This document shows, one piece after another, positions 55,241-64,000 of a stretch of 64,000 bases of DNA. Made by a program: the position numbers and the translations under genes. Numbering within the stretch: position 1 is the stretch's first letter; the number at the start of each line of letters is the position of its first letter. Below the pieces are notes generated by a model. The model was given only the letters and a program-made list of their open reading frames with translations. It was not told the origin of the DNA and did no database searches. The DNA is taken from contig NZ_AMWJ02000001.1 of the NCBI RefSeq assembly GCF_000319305.2, positions 372,001 to 436,000 on the forward strand. The letters run 5' to 3'. The stretch comes from Pseudomonas bharatica CSV86 (GTDB lineage Bacteria > Pseudomonadota > Gammaproteobacteria > Pseudomonadales > Pseudomonadaceae).

Positions 55241-58200
55241 CTAATGTGCCTGGGTAACACTCGCCCCAGGCTCCGCCGTCAACGGCACCGCGCACTGCGT
55301 ATTGCCACCCGGCTTGAGATACGGCAGCAGCATTGGCGCCATGCCCTTGAGCACCTGCACCGGCAGCGCCGAGGTGAATTTGAACGACTCTGCGGCGCGC
55401 CCCGGCACGAACGCCGTCAGCGTGCCGAAATGGTTGTCGCCCAGGTAGAACACGAAGGTCGCAGTGCGATTGAGCGAACGCGAGCCGATCAGCCGGCCAC
55501 CGGCACCGAAGCTTTCGATCCGGTTGTCACCGGTCCCGGTCTTGCCGCCCATGGTCAGTACGGTGCCGTCATCCAGCTTGAAGGTCCCCGAGACCCGCCG
55601 CGCCGTACCGGCATCCACCACCTGCGACAGCGCCCCGCGCAAGGCCCGGGCCACTTCGACGGACAGCACCCGCTCGCCGCGGTCCGGATCCCCGGCCAGG
55701 CTCACTTCATAAGGCGTTCCTGCAGCGAAATGCAGGGTATCGATGCGCAACACTGGCAAACGCACGCCATCGTTCTGGATGATCCCGATCAACTCGGCCA
55801 ATGCCGCCGGGCGGTCGCCGGAGCTGCCGATGGCGGTGGCAAGCGAGGGCACCAGGTGGTCGAAGGGGTAGCCGACCCGCTTCCAGCGCTGGTGGATATC
55901 GAGGAAGGCTTCGACCTCCACCAGGGTGCGGATGCGGCTGTCGCGTGCGCCCTTGTGCTTGCTCTTGAACAGCCAGCCATAGACTTCCTGGCGCTCGAAA
56001 TGGCTGGCCAGGGTCGCTTCCTGGAAGCTGGCGCTGGGGTGCTTGAGCAGGTAGCCGACCAGCCACAGGTCCAGCGGGTGCGACTTGGCGATGAAGCCCT
56101 GGTCGGGCAGGTCGTACTTGCCGGGGCCGTAGGCGGCGTAGAGGATTTCCAGGCGCTCGTCGCTGAGCGGGTCCTTTTTGCCACCGGCCGGCTTGGCGAC
56201 CACGCCTTCCTTCTTCATATGGGCGCGGACGAAGGCGTTGAAGGTGGCCTGGTCGGCCTCCGGGAACAGGTAGCGGTGCACTGCGGCCAGGCGGATCGGC
56301 GTGACCCTCAGCCCGTCAAGGAAGGTGTCGAGCCGTTCCTGGGAGGTCTTGCGCTGGTATTTTTTCCAGAACCGGCGCAGGAAATCGGTGCCTTCGCGGT
56401 CGGCGAAGCGCGCCAGGTATTCCTGGCGCCGTGGTTCGGCATCGTCCTTGAGCAGGGCCGTGCTGTTGCCCGGCGCCTGGTAGGTGCTGTAGCGCACCAG
56501 GTCGCGCATCAGGCGAATGAACGGCAGGTTGATCGACTCGCGCAGGGAGTCCTTGAGGGTCGGGATGCGCCCGTTGTCTTCCTTGCGGAAGTTGTTGAAC
56601 ACATGCAGCCCGCCGCCGGTGAAGAAAGCCTCGCCAGGACTGGCCGAGTATTTGCGCTCAAGCGCTGCGTCGAGCATTGCGTTGATGTCGCGGTCCTTGT
56701 TCTGGATCAGCCAGTCGATGGACCAGCGAGTGATGAAATCGACATCGGCCACTTCGACTTTCTTCAGTTCCGCGACCGACATCTTGCCGTAGCGGTCATG
56801 CAGCTCGGAAATGATCTCCAGGTAGCTGGTCAGCACCCGCAGCTTGGCAGTGGAGCCCAGTTCCAGCTTGCTGCCTTCGTTGATATCGAAGGGCTGGTCG
56901 GTGCTGTCGGTCTGCACCCGCACCCGCGAGCCGTCGGCGGTGCGCTCCATGAGGGTGAAGCTGTAGCGCACCTGGGTGGTACTGGTGGGTGTCAGCAGGC
57001 GCTCGCCGAACAAACCCATCTTCGCCGCGAACTCCGGATTGGCGAGGTCGCGCAGGTATTGGCTGATCTGCTCCTGTAGGTCCGATTGCAGGGTACTGGT
57101 GGCCGACAGATCGAGGCGGTCGAGGTCGTACAGCGGTCGGTTGAGCATGCTCGACAAGCGGCTGCGGGCCACGCTGATGCCCTTGTTGGTGACGATCGGC
57201 ACGATGGTCGGCTGGGCCACCCAGTCGCGGTAGATGGCCTTGCTCGCCAGAGCCGCGTCGGCCAGCGGCTTGTCGATGATGTTGTTGGCGGCGAGCAGGC
57301 GGACATGGCTGTCGGTCAGGGTCGCCAGTTCGTTGCGGCCCTTGGACAAAAAATGCGAAGGCCGGCGCTGGGCGATCATCAGCGACAGCACCTGGCGCAG
57401 GGCCAGGCCACGGGCGGCAAGGGTGTCGGGGTCGGTGGCGGTGGACGACAGCAGGCGGTTGACCTCGGCGAAGTCGGCGCCATACCAGACCCGCAGGCCT
57501 TCGGCCATGCCGTGCACTTCGCCATGTCCGGGCACTGCCGACAGCGGCACGCTGTTGAGGTAGTCGCGAACGATGCGTTGGCGTGCTTCCAGGGTTTGCG
57601 GGCCGTCCTGGTAGGCGCGCACGCTGGCGGAAATCATCTGGCGAATCTTCTCGGCGCCGGACACGGTCAGGCCGTCCGGCGAATGGCGGTATTTTTCCAG
57701 TTGCGTGGCCAGGGTACTGCCGCCCGCCGACTGGCCGGGCAAGGCCAGGTACTTGGCGACCTGGGTGTAGGCCGCCTTGGCGAAGCGTGGCCAGTCCACG
57801 GCCGGGTTGGCATTGGGGTCATTGGGGTCGAGCAGGTCGCGGTTTTCGATGAACAGCAGGCTGTGCACCATCACCGGCGGGATCGAGGCGAAGTCGGGGT
57901 AGAGATGCTGGGGGTACTGGTACTGGTAAAGCACGCTGCCCTTGCAGTCGGTGATGCTCAGGCCGCTCTGGATCTTCTCGGTATAGGGTACGAAGAAGCC
58001 GTGGTTGACGTAGTCCATCAGTGCCGGGAGAAGCGCGTCTGTTCCACCACCACGTAGTCCCGCTTCAGCAGGCGCGGGATGAACTCGCCGAGGGCGCTGT
58101 AGCCAAGGCGCTTGTCGAACGGGCCTTCACCCGGATAGACGATCGCATCGCTTGGCCCCTTGTGCATCGAGTAGCTGAGGGTGGCGGCGAAGCGGCTGAA

Positions 58201-58407
58201 TTCCCGGGACTGGATGGCCGAGGTCTGCATTTCCTTGGCTGCCGCATAGGCCAGCAGGGCCAGGGTAACCAGCACGATCAGGAACAGCAGCCACCACAGC
58301 AGGCGCAGCCGGGAACGACGCGGAGGCGGTGGTGGGGACGGCGGTACTTCCGATTGCTCGGCGGCTGCGAGGTTACTGCCGTTATCGGAGTGCCACTGTG
58401 CGCCCAT
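55241..58407 (-). CDS. Class A penicillin-binding protein, frameshifted near the N-terminus
   Basis: About 1055 residues. After a proline-rich cytoplasmic start and one membrane helix (LLWWLLFLIVLVTLALLAYA), a GT51 transglycosylase domain shows ENRDLLD and GGSTLATQLEK, and a transpeptidase domain shows STAK, SIN and GGKTGTGDNR, the SxxK, SxN and KTG motifs. It should polymerise and cross-link peptidoglycan. A one-base loss in the CCCGG of the minus strand (58024-58028) gives FSRH and a stop at 58018; adding one C gives FSPALMDYVNHGFF and joins both parts. It is not a standard PBP1a or 1b; closest named relative unclear. Confidence 0.82.
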
Positions 58408-58610
58408 AGTCTTAAGCCTGATTTCGTTATTTCTCTTGCTTTGTCTGAAGCTTAGACGCTGGTCGCAGGCGGAGCGGAAATTGTTGAGTGTCGTCGGTTA
58501 TTTCCTAAGTGGCAGTAGGAAATATCCCGTTATGCCGCTTTGGCAGTTGGGCTGCGATGTGTCGGACTAGGGTGATGGCCTGTCTCTCACCTCAAACGGA
58601 GATCGAACCC

Positions 58611-59948
58611 ATGCCCACCTTGAAACGCGAGCTTGGCGAACGCCACGTACGCCTGATCGCCCTGGGCGCCTGTATCGGCGTCGGCCTGTTCCTCGGCTCG
58701 GCCAGGGCCATCGAGATGGCCGGGCCGGCGATTCTCCTGGCCTACCTCGTTGGCGGCCTGGTAATCCTGGTGATCATGCGTGCGCTCGGCGAGCTGGCCG
58801 TGCACAACCCGGTAGCCGGCTCGTTCAGCCGCTATGCCCACGACTACCTTGGTCCGCTGGCGGGGTTTCTCACCGGCTGGAACTACTGGTTCGCCCTGAT
58901 GGTGATCTGCGTCGCGGAAATCAGCGCGGTGGCCATCTACATGGACGTCTGGTTTCCCGACACACCGCGCTGGCTGTGGGCGCTCGCGGCGCTGGCCAGC
59001 ATGGCCGCGATCAATCTGCTGGCGGTGAAGGCCTTCGGCGAATTCGAGTTCTGGTTCGCCCTGGTCAAGGTGATCACCATCCTGGGCCTGATCCTGGGTG
59101 GGGTCGGCATCATCGCCTTCGGCTTGGGCAACGACGGCGTGGCAACGGGCATCGCCAATCTTTGGCGTCACGACGGTTTCATGCCCAAGGGCCTGGAAGG
59201 CGTGCTGATGTCGCTGCAACTGGTGATGTTCGCCTACTTCGGCACCGAGCTGATCGGCCTCACCGCGGGCGAAACCAGGCGCCCGGAAACCACCATTCCC
59301 CGTGCCATCGGTTCGATGTTCTGGCGGGTGATGCTGTTCTATGTCGGTGCGTTGTTCGTCATCCTGTCGATCTATCCGTGGCACGGGATCGGCAGCGGCG
59401 GCAGCCCTTTCGTGCTCACCTTCGAGCGCCTGGGAATTCGCACGGCGGCGGGGCTGATCAATTTCGTGGTGATCACGGCGGCCTTGTCGGCCTGCAACGC
59501 AGCGATCTTCAGCACCGGGCGGATGCTCTGCGCCCTGGCGGAGAAGGGTCAGGCGCCGGCGCTGTTCGGGCGTACCACGGCGAGCGGAGTGCCGCGCAAT
59601 GCTCTGCTGCTGTCGCTCGCCGTGTTGCTGCTGGGTGTGCTGGGCAATTACCTGGTACCGCAGCAGGTGTTTCTCTGGGCTACGGCCATCGTCACCTTCG
59701 GTGCGATCTGGACCTGGGCGGTGATCCTGCTGGCGCAGCTCAGGTTTCGGGCCGGGTTGAGCCCTGAAGAGCATGGGCGGCTGGGCTATCCGATGTGGCT
59801 GTGGCCGTGGAGTTCGTACCTGGCCCTGGCGTTTCTCGGGCTGGTGCTGGGGGTGATGGGATATTTCGGGGAGTTGCGGATGGCTTTGTATGTGGGGCCG
59901 GGGTTTCTGCTGGGGCTGGCGGGAGTCTATTACTGGCTGAAGAATTGA
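58611..59948 (+). CDS. AAT-family amino-acid permease
   Basis: A 445-residue, 12-helix APC-superfamily permease. The early stretch HVRLIALGACIGVGLFLGSA and GLTAGETRRPETTIPRAI are characteristic of the AroP/GABP/LysP group. ATG at 58611 (MPTLKRELGERH) follows CGGAG; the frame extends 34 codons upstream without support. Substrate cannot be fixed from sequence alone; no catabolic genes flank it. Confidence 0.88.
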   Translation: MPTLKRELGERHVRLIALGACIGVGLFLGSARAIEMAGPAILLAYLVGGLVILVIMRALGELAVHNPVAGSFSRYAHDYLGPLAGFLTGWNYWFALMVICVAEISAVAIYMDVWFPDTPRWLWALAALASMAAINLLAVKAFGEFEFWFALVKVITILGLILGGVGIIAFGLGNDGVATGIANLWRHDGFMPKGLEGVLMSLQLVMFAYFGTELIGLTAGETRRPETTIPRAIGSMFWRVMLFYVGALFVILSIYPWHGIGSGGSPFVLTFERLGIRTAAGLINFVVITAALSACNAAIFSTGRMLCALAEKGQAPALFGRTTASGVPRNALLLSLAVLLLGVLGNYLVPQQVFLWATAIVTFGAIWTWAVILLAQLRFRAGLSPEEHGRLGYPMWLWPWSSYLALAFLGLVLGVMGYFGELRMALYVGPGFLLGLAGVYYWLKN

Positions 59949-59949
59949 T

Positions 59950-60052
59950 GGGGACCGCTTTGCGGTCCTTCGCGGGCAAGCCACGCTCCTACAGGAGATC
60001 GCGTTCCAAGGTAGGAGCGTGGCTTGCCCGCGAAGGGCCGCAAAGCGGCCCC
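59950..60052. repeat. REP palindrome, third subtype (permease/opgC)
   Basis: A different unit: GGGACCGCTTTGCGGTCCTTCGCGGGCAAGCC then ACGCTCCTACAG, with an inverted copy after about 20 bases. The outermost part itself forms GGACCGC/GCGGTCC. Between convergent genes, so probably terminates both. Confidence 0.88.
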
Positions 60053-60059
60053 AAAACGC

Positions 60060-61184
60060 TCACGCAGCCCTGACTGGCACAACGCGGGTCAACTGCTTGT
60101 TCCAGTCCAGCCACAACGCCAGCCCCATCATCAACCCGAGCCCCAGCAATGCGGTTACCACTTGCATCGCCCAATGATCCCCCGCCAGCGCATTGCCCAT
60201 GTCGGCCAACGGCGCCAGCAGCACGCCAAGGCAGAACACCTCCAGCGAATACCTGCCCATCCGGCAACTCTGCCGCGCCAGCCAGGTTTCCACCCACGGC
60301 CCGGCCGGCAGCAGCTTCGCCGTGCAATAGGCCAGCGCCAGGAAATGCAGCAAGCGCGCCGGCGACAGGTTGGTCTTGCTGATCGGATACAACCACTCCG
60401 CCAGCCACTTCGGCATCACCGCGTCATGCACCTCGGGCCAGCGCCACGACAGGGCAATCGCGGCACACAGCACCAGGTAGATCGCCGAGACAACGAACAA
60501 CGGCTGCCGAAGCAATGGTCGCAGCTCCGGCGCCTGCTCGCGCTGCCCATTGATCGCCACCGCGCCGCCAAGAATGAACAGCAACTGCCAGGCCAGCGGG
60601 TTGAAGAACCATACCCCGCCTTCCTGCGCCGCCAGGTTCCACTGGAACATCGGCGCCATCAGGTACAGCGCGACCGACACCCCGACCACGTATTCCGCCT
60701 TCCTCATCAGCAACGGCAGCACCAGCGGCAGCCCGAGCAGCAGCAGGATGTACAGCGGCAGCGGGTCCATCAGGTTGGGCTTGAAGCGCAGCAGCAGTTC
60801 GTCCACCAGTGCCTGCTGCGGATTGCCGAGGAAATAGTAGAGGCCCATTTCCTGGATCATGTCGCGGGTTTCCACATGGTTGTTGGCGACGAAGACGATG
60901 CCCATCAACAACACCAGCAGGAAGATATGCACCACGTAAAGCACCCACGCCCGGCGCAGGATACGCACGCAGGCCACTACCCAGCCGTCGCGCAGCGCCA
61001 CCTTGCCGTAGGCCAGCACCGCCGCGTAGCCGGCGAGAAAGACGAAGATCTCTGCGGCGTCGCTGAAGCCGAAATTGCGTACGGTCAGGTTGGCCAGCGG
61101 GTTGCCGGGAATGTGGTCCCAGAAAATGAAGACCAGCGCCAGGCCCCGGAAGAAGTCGATTCGATGATCGCGGGCATTGGTCAT
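60060..61184 (-). CDS. OpgC-family membrane acyltransferase-like protein
   Basis: A 374-residue protein with about ten membrane segments and the OpgC start RIDFFRGLALVFIFWDHIPGNP. OpgC proteins succinylate osmoregulated periplasmic glucans in some bacteria. ATG at 61182-61184 (MTNARDHRID) is the family start; the frame is open for almost 290 further codons upstream, but that part is antisense-type, low-complexity sequence across the 3' end of the neighbouring gene and is rejected. No opgGH genes are adjacent. Confidence 0.85.
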   Translation of the reverse strand: MTNARDHRIDFFRGLALVFIFWDHIPGNPLANLTVRNFGFSDAAEIFVFLAGYAAVLAYGKVALRDGWVVACVRILRRAWVLYVVHIFLLVLLMGIVFVANNHVETRDMIQEMGLYYFLGNPQQALVDELLLRFKPNLMDPLPLYILLLLGLPLVLPLLMRKAEYVVGVSVALYLMAPMFQWNLAAQEGGVWFFNPLAWQLLFILGGAVAINGQREQAPELRPLLRQPLFVVSAIYLVLCAAIALSWRWPEVHDAVMPKWLAEWLYPISKTNLSPARLLHFLALAYCTAKLLPAGPWVETWLARQSCRMGRYSLEVFCLGVLLAPLADMGNALAGDHWAMQVVTALLGLGLMMGLALWLDWNKQLTRVVPVRAA

Positions 61185-61242
61185 GCTGAAGGCTCGTGCG
61201 AAGGGTATTTCAGTAGAGGATCGAGCGCAGTGATCCCCGGTT

Positions 61243-61276
61243 CCGCGCCGTCGGTCATAACCGATCGACGGCGCGG
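61243..61276. repeat. Hairpin between glutamate-synthase-like gene and opgC
   Basis: CCGCGCCGTCG/CGACGGCGCGG, 11 base pairs around a 12-base loop. No T-tract follows in either direction, so termination is only possible. Confidence 0.4.
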
Positions 61277-61329
61277 AGGGTGGGCAGTTTCGACGGCGAT
61301 TGCAACGGAGGGATGTTACTGAATGTCTC

Positions 61330-62949
61330 TCAGGCCGCCGCTTCGCTGTGCGGCTCGAAGCTGTCTGCCCGCGCCATGCGCCACATGCGCTGGTAGAACT
61401 CGCCGCTGACCTCGCCGCCCAGCAGTTCTCCCGGTTTGAGGAACACATGCAACTGGGAGAACAGCTTGATCTCGGTAGCCGACATGCGCCGCACCAGGTG
61501 CTTGGCCTCCAGTTGCGACGGATGATCGAGGCCGGCGGCGGCAAGCATTTCCGCCAGGGCCTTGAGGGTGTTGCGGTGGAAATTGAATACCCGCTCGGCC
61601 TTGTCCGGCACCACCAGGGCGCGCTGGCGCAGGCCATCCTGGGTGGCGACCCCGGTCGGGCATTTGTTGGTGTGGCAGCTTTGCGACTGGATGCAGCCGA
61701 TGGCGAACATGAAGCCCCGTGCCGAGTTGGCCCAGTCGGCGCCGATGGCCAGGACGCTGGCGATATCGAAGGCGCTGACGATCTTGCCGCTGGCGCCGAG
61801 CTTGATCTTGTCGCGCAGGTTGAGCCCGACCAGGGTGTTGTGCACGAACAGCAGGCCCTCGCGCAGTGGTACGCCGATATGGTCGGTGAACTCCACCGGC
61901 GCCGCGCCGGTACCCCCTTCCTTGCCGTCGACCACGATGAAGTCCGGGAGGATGCCGGTTTCCAGCATGGCCTTGGCGATGCCCATGAATTCCCAGGGAT
62001 GGCCCAGGCAGAACTTGAAGCCCACCGGCTTGCCGCCGGACAGCTCACGTAATTGCGCGATGAACTGCATCATCTCGATCGGCGTGGAAAACGCGCTGTG
62101 CCGTGACGGCGAAATGCAGTCCTCGCCCATCATGATGCCGCGGGTCTCGGCGATCTCCCTGGTCACCTTGTGCTTGGGCAGGATGCCGCCGTGGCCGGGC
62201 TTGGCGCCCTGGCTCATCTTGATTTCGATCATGCGCACCTGCGGGTCCCGGGCCTGGGCGGCGAAGCGCTCGGGGTCGAAACGACCGTCGGCGGTGCGGC
62301 AACCGAAGTAGCCGCTACCCAGTTCCCAGGTCAGGTCGCCGCCATGTTCGCGGTGATAGGGGCTGATACTGCCCTCGCCGGTGTCATGGGCGAAATTGCC
62401 CAGCTTGGCACCGAGGTTGAGGGCGCGAATGGCATTGGCGCTCAACGAGCCGAAGCTCATCGCCGAGATGTTGAATACCGAGGCCGAGTACGGCTGGGTG
62501 CACTGCGGCCCGCCGACAATCACGCGGAACGCGGTGGGGTCGGCCAGCGGCGCCGGGCGCATGGAGTGGCCGATGAACTCGAAGCCGGACTGATACACAT
62601 CGATCAGCGTGCCGAACGGCTTGTCCGACTGCTCGTTCTTGGCCCGGGCATACACCAGCGAGCGTTGCGCCCGGGAAAACGGCAGGGCATCGCTGTCGGC
62701 CTCCAGCAGGTACTGGCGGATCTCCGGGCGAATGCCCTCGACCAGATAGCGGATATTGCCGAGGATCGGGTAATTGCGCCGCACCGCGTGGCGCTTCTGC
62801 AGCAGGTCGAACACACCGATCAGGCTCAGCACCCCGGTGGCCAGGGCGAACGGCCAGAGCCAGTCGTGCCGGAGGAAAGGCAGGCAGGCGAGGGTGAAGA
62901 TGACGCAGGCAACGAAGAAGGCGTAGCGGCTCAGGAGTGACAGGCTCAT
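61330..62949 (-). CDS. FMN-binding glutamate synthase-like membrane protein
   Basis: A 539-residue protein with two N-terminal hydrophobic segments (residues about 8-48) and a GltS-type FMN barrel: SAMSFGSLSANAIRALN, DTGEGSISPYH, IKMSQGAKPGHGG, DGKEGGTGAAP. The iron-sulphur cysteine cluster CIQSQSCHTNKCPTGVATQ is retained. It lacks the glutaminase domain of true GltB. Members are widespread in Pseudomonas; the physiological reaction is not known. Confidence 0.88.
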   Translation of the reverse strand: MSLSLLSRYAFFVACVIFTLACLPFLRHDWLWPFALATGVLSLIGVFDLLQKRHAVRRNYPILGNIRYLVEGIRPEIRQYLLEADSDALPFSRAQRSLVYARAKNEQSDKPFGTLIDVYQSGFEFIGHSMRPAPLADPTAFRVIVGGPQCTQPYSASVFNISAMSFGSLSANAIRALNLGAKLGNFAHDTGEGSISPYHREHGGDLTWELGSGYFGCRTADGRFDPERFAAQARDPQVRMIEIKMSQGAKPGHGGILPKHKVTREIAETRGIMMGEDCISPSRHSAFSTPIEMMQFIAQLRELSGGKPVGFKFCLGHPWEFMGIAKAMLETGILPDFIVVDGKEGGTGAAPVEFTDHIGVPLREGLLFVHNTLVGLNLRDKIKLGASGKIVSAFDIASVLAIGADWANSARGFMFAIGCIQSQSCHTNKCPTGVATQDGLRQRALVVPDKAERVFNFHRNTLKALAEMLAAAGLDHPSQLEAKHLVRRMSATEIKLFSQLHVFLKPGELLGGEVSGEFYQRMWRMARADSFEPHSEAAA

Positions 62950-63015
62950 ACGGTTTCCTTGTGGGGCACGTCAGGCAAGCCGTAAACCATATAGCGGATG
63001 TGGAATTGTATCCAG

Positions 63016-64000
63016 TCACATGCCCCGGATCAGACGCTCCCGCAGCAGGCTTTCATCTTGCCCATCCACCTCCGGCCACAGTTGCACCGTCCCCGCCACC
63101 AGCGCCGCCAGCGGCACGCCATTCCGATACAGCAAGCGGTTGCCCGCCAGCGCCGGGACCTTGCTGCCGGGCAGCAGGCTGCCGCTGAGGTTCAGCGGGT
63201 CGCTGCCGCTGACCACCACCAGGCTGCCATCCAGCGGCCTCCGCCGAACCCCGCGCAGCACCGCAATGGCCTCCGGCAAGGCGAACTGCTCCCCGGCCAG
63301 TCCGCTGACGAAGCGCCCGCCGCGGATCTCTCCACGGGCTTCGAGACGGTGGAACGTGCGCAGCAGTTCGCGCCAGCTCGGCAACCAGTCGGCCTCGCGC
63401 TCCAGCAGGCGCCAGAACACCACGCCGTAGCGGCGCAGCAGCACGCGGGCGACATGTTCATGGGTGTCCTCGCGCTCGGCGCTGCCCCGACGCAACAGGG
63501 CCCAGCGCCCGGCATCATCCATGCCGCCGAACAGTGGCCCGCGTCCGCGCCGGCTGCCGTGGGCCTGGCGCTTGCTGGCCGGCGTGATCAGCGCGCGCAA
63601 TCCGGCAAAGCTGTCGGCACTGACCAGCCCGGCGGCAACCAGCTCCTGCAAGGCGTTCTCCAGTTCGGTGGGAAGCAGCCGGGCCTCGTCGCGCAGTTCG
63701 TCGAAGAACAGCGCGCCATACTGGCTCAGCGCGGCATGCACCTTCTGCGCGCGAGGCGACAGGGCGTCGAAGTCGAACGCTGGCCCGAGCCCCTGCCAAA
63801 GCCCCAGGCGACTGCGCGGCAGCAATACCAGCGGCGTGCTGCGCAAGGTGCTGGCCGCCACTTTGGCCGAAGGCCCGAGCCGGGCCCAGGCGAACTTGCC
63901 GGCGCGGCAGGCTTCGTCCAGCCAGCGCGGGTTGTAGTCGCTCAGCCGTGCCGGCAGCAAGTCGCTTTCCCAGGAGCCGGCTGCCGCCGCGTAGCCTTCG
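63016..64000 (-). CDS. Lhr-type ATP-dependent helicase, C-terminal part cut by window edge
   Basis: The C-terminal 327 codons of a large DEAD/DEAH-box helicase of the Lhr family (about 1430 residues in full). The frame stays open through base 64000; the TTG at 63958-63960 is internal, since EGYAAAAGSWESDL precedes it in frame. Features of the Lhr tail are visible: HAALSQYGALFFDELRDEARLLP, HVARVLLRRYGVVFWRLLERE and RFVSGLAGEQFALPEAI. The helicase core lies to the right. Lhr acts in DNA repair, mitomycin resistance in some species. Confidence 0.88.
   Translation of the reverse strand, partial: EGYAAAAGSWESDLLPARLSDYNPRWLDEACRAGKFAWARLGPSAKVAASTLRSTPLVLLPRSRLGLWQGLGPAFDFDALSPRAQKVHAALSQYGALFFDELRDEARLLPTELENALQELVAAGLVSADSFAGLRALITPASKRQAHGSRRGRGPLFGGMDDAGRWALLRRGSAEREDTHEHVARVLLRRYGVVFWRLLEREADWLPSWRELLRTFHRLEARGEIRGGRFVSGLAGEQFALPEAIAVLRGVRRRPLDGSLVVVSGSDPLNLSGSLLPGSKVPALAGNRLLYRNGVPLAALVAGTVQLWPEVDGQDESLLRERLIRGM

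Noticed and set aside
54770..57079. 769-codon plus-strand open frame
   Set aside because: Runs across the PadR gene, an intergenic REP and the PBP gene in antisense, without ribosome site or domains.
61185..62048. N-terminal extension making OpgC 662 residues
   Set aside because: The extra part is low-complexity and antisense-like over the glutamate-synthase-like gene's 3' end; the family begins at the ATG at 61184.
63016..63960. Free-standing 314-residue gene starting at TTG 63958-63960
   Set aside because: The frame continues without stop to base 64000 and reads as the tail of an Lhr-type helicase, so this is an internal codon.

Overview
The window looks like a Pseudomonas chromosome, probably of the P. 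putida group. The backbone is GC-rich. From memory, its gene order (phaG, ung, tct operon, nadB, algU-mucAB-mucD, lepA-lepB-rnc-era-recO-pdxJ, cmoAB, a second lon, gcd, oprB, a TonB receptor) follows the P. putida KT2440 PP_14xx region. mucC is missing and there is no DUF4845 gene between lepB and rnc, which also fits that group. About ten REP-type palindromes sit between backbone genes.

Bases 1 to about 7296 are the end of a mobile island. The minus strand carries a naphthalene upper-pathway operon in the classical order nahAa-Ab-Ac-Ad-B-F, with nahF cut by the left edge. Ahead of it lies an AT-rich promoter with a good NahR-like operator. Next is a 617-residue tyrosine recombinase of the ICEclc/IntB13 type, then tRNA-Gly(CCC), whose 3' end is the presumed attachment site. 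This reads as the integrase end of an ICEclc-family element carrying naphthalene degradation; conjugation genes and the other att copy would lie to the left, outside the window.

The backbone (7297-64000) runs through: phaG, rsuA, a diguanylate cyclase and a lipoprotein (7.5-11.8 kb); a CoA hydrolase and ung (11.8-13.7); tricarboxylate uptake tctCBA-opdH with tctDE regulators (13.8-21.5); an HDOD protein, ygfZ, sdhE-ygfX, nadB (21.6-25.8); envelope stress algU-mucA-mucB-mucD (26.2-30.2); lepA to pdxJ (30.4-36.4); a metal-type two-component pair (36.5-38.5); cmoA-cmoB (38.7-40.4); a XaxAB/YaxAB-like binary pore-forming toxin pair and a chagasin-like inhibitor (40.6-43.2); a second Lon with a heat-shock promoter, divergent from a eukaryotic-type ubiquitin-conjugating enzyme (E2) homologue that has lost its catalytic cysteine (43.4-46.4); periplasmic glucose oxidation gcd-oprB (46.5-50.3); a zinc-type TonB receptor with a Zur box (50.6-52.7); VF530 and Pr6Pr proteins; a ferric reductase with a PadR/NfeR regulator (53.7-55.0); a class A penicillin-binding protein; an amino-acid permease; OpgC; a glutamate-synthase-like protein; and the C-terminal part of an Lhr-type helicase (to 64000).

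Six backbone genes (a CoA hydrolase, mucD, lepA, recO, Pr6Pr, class A PBP) each carry a single -1 frameshift inside a short G/C run, five of them in C3-4G2-3 tracts. All six spans are one base short of a multiple of three. The uniform pattern points to consensus sequencing errors rather than gene decay. The most unusual biology is the cysteine-less E2 homologue (46003-46449); the toxin pair and the catabolic ICE end come next.
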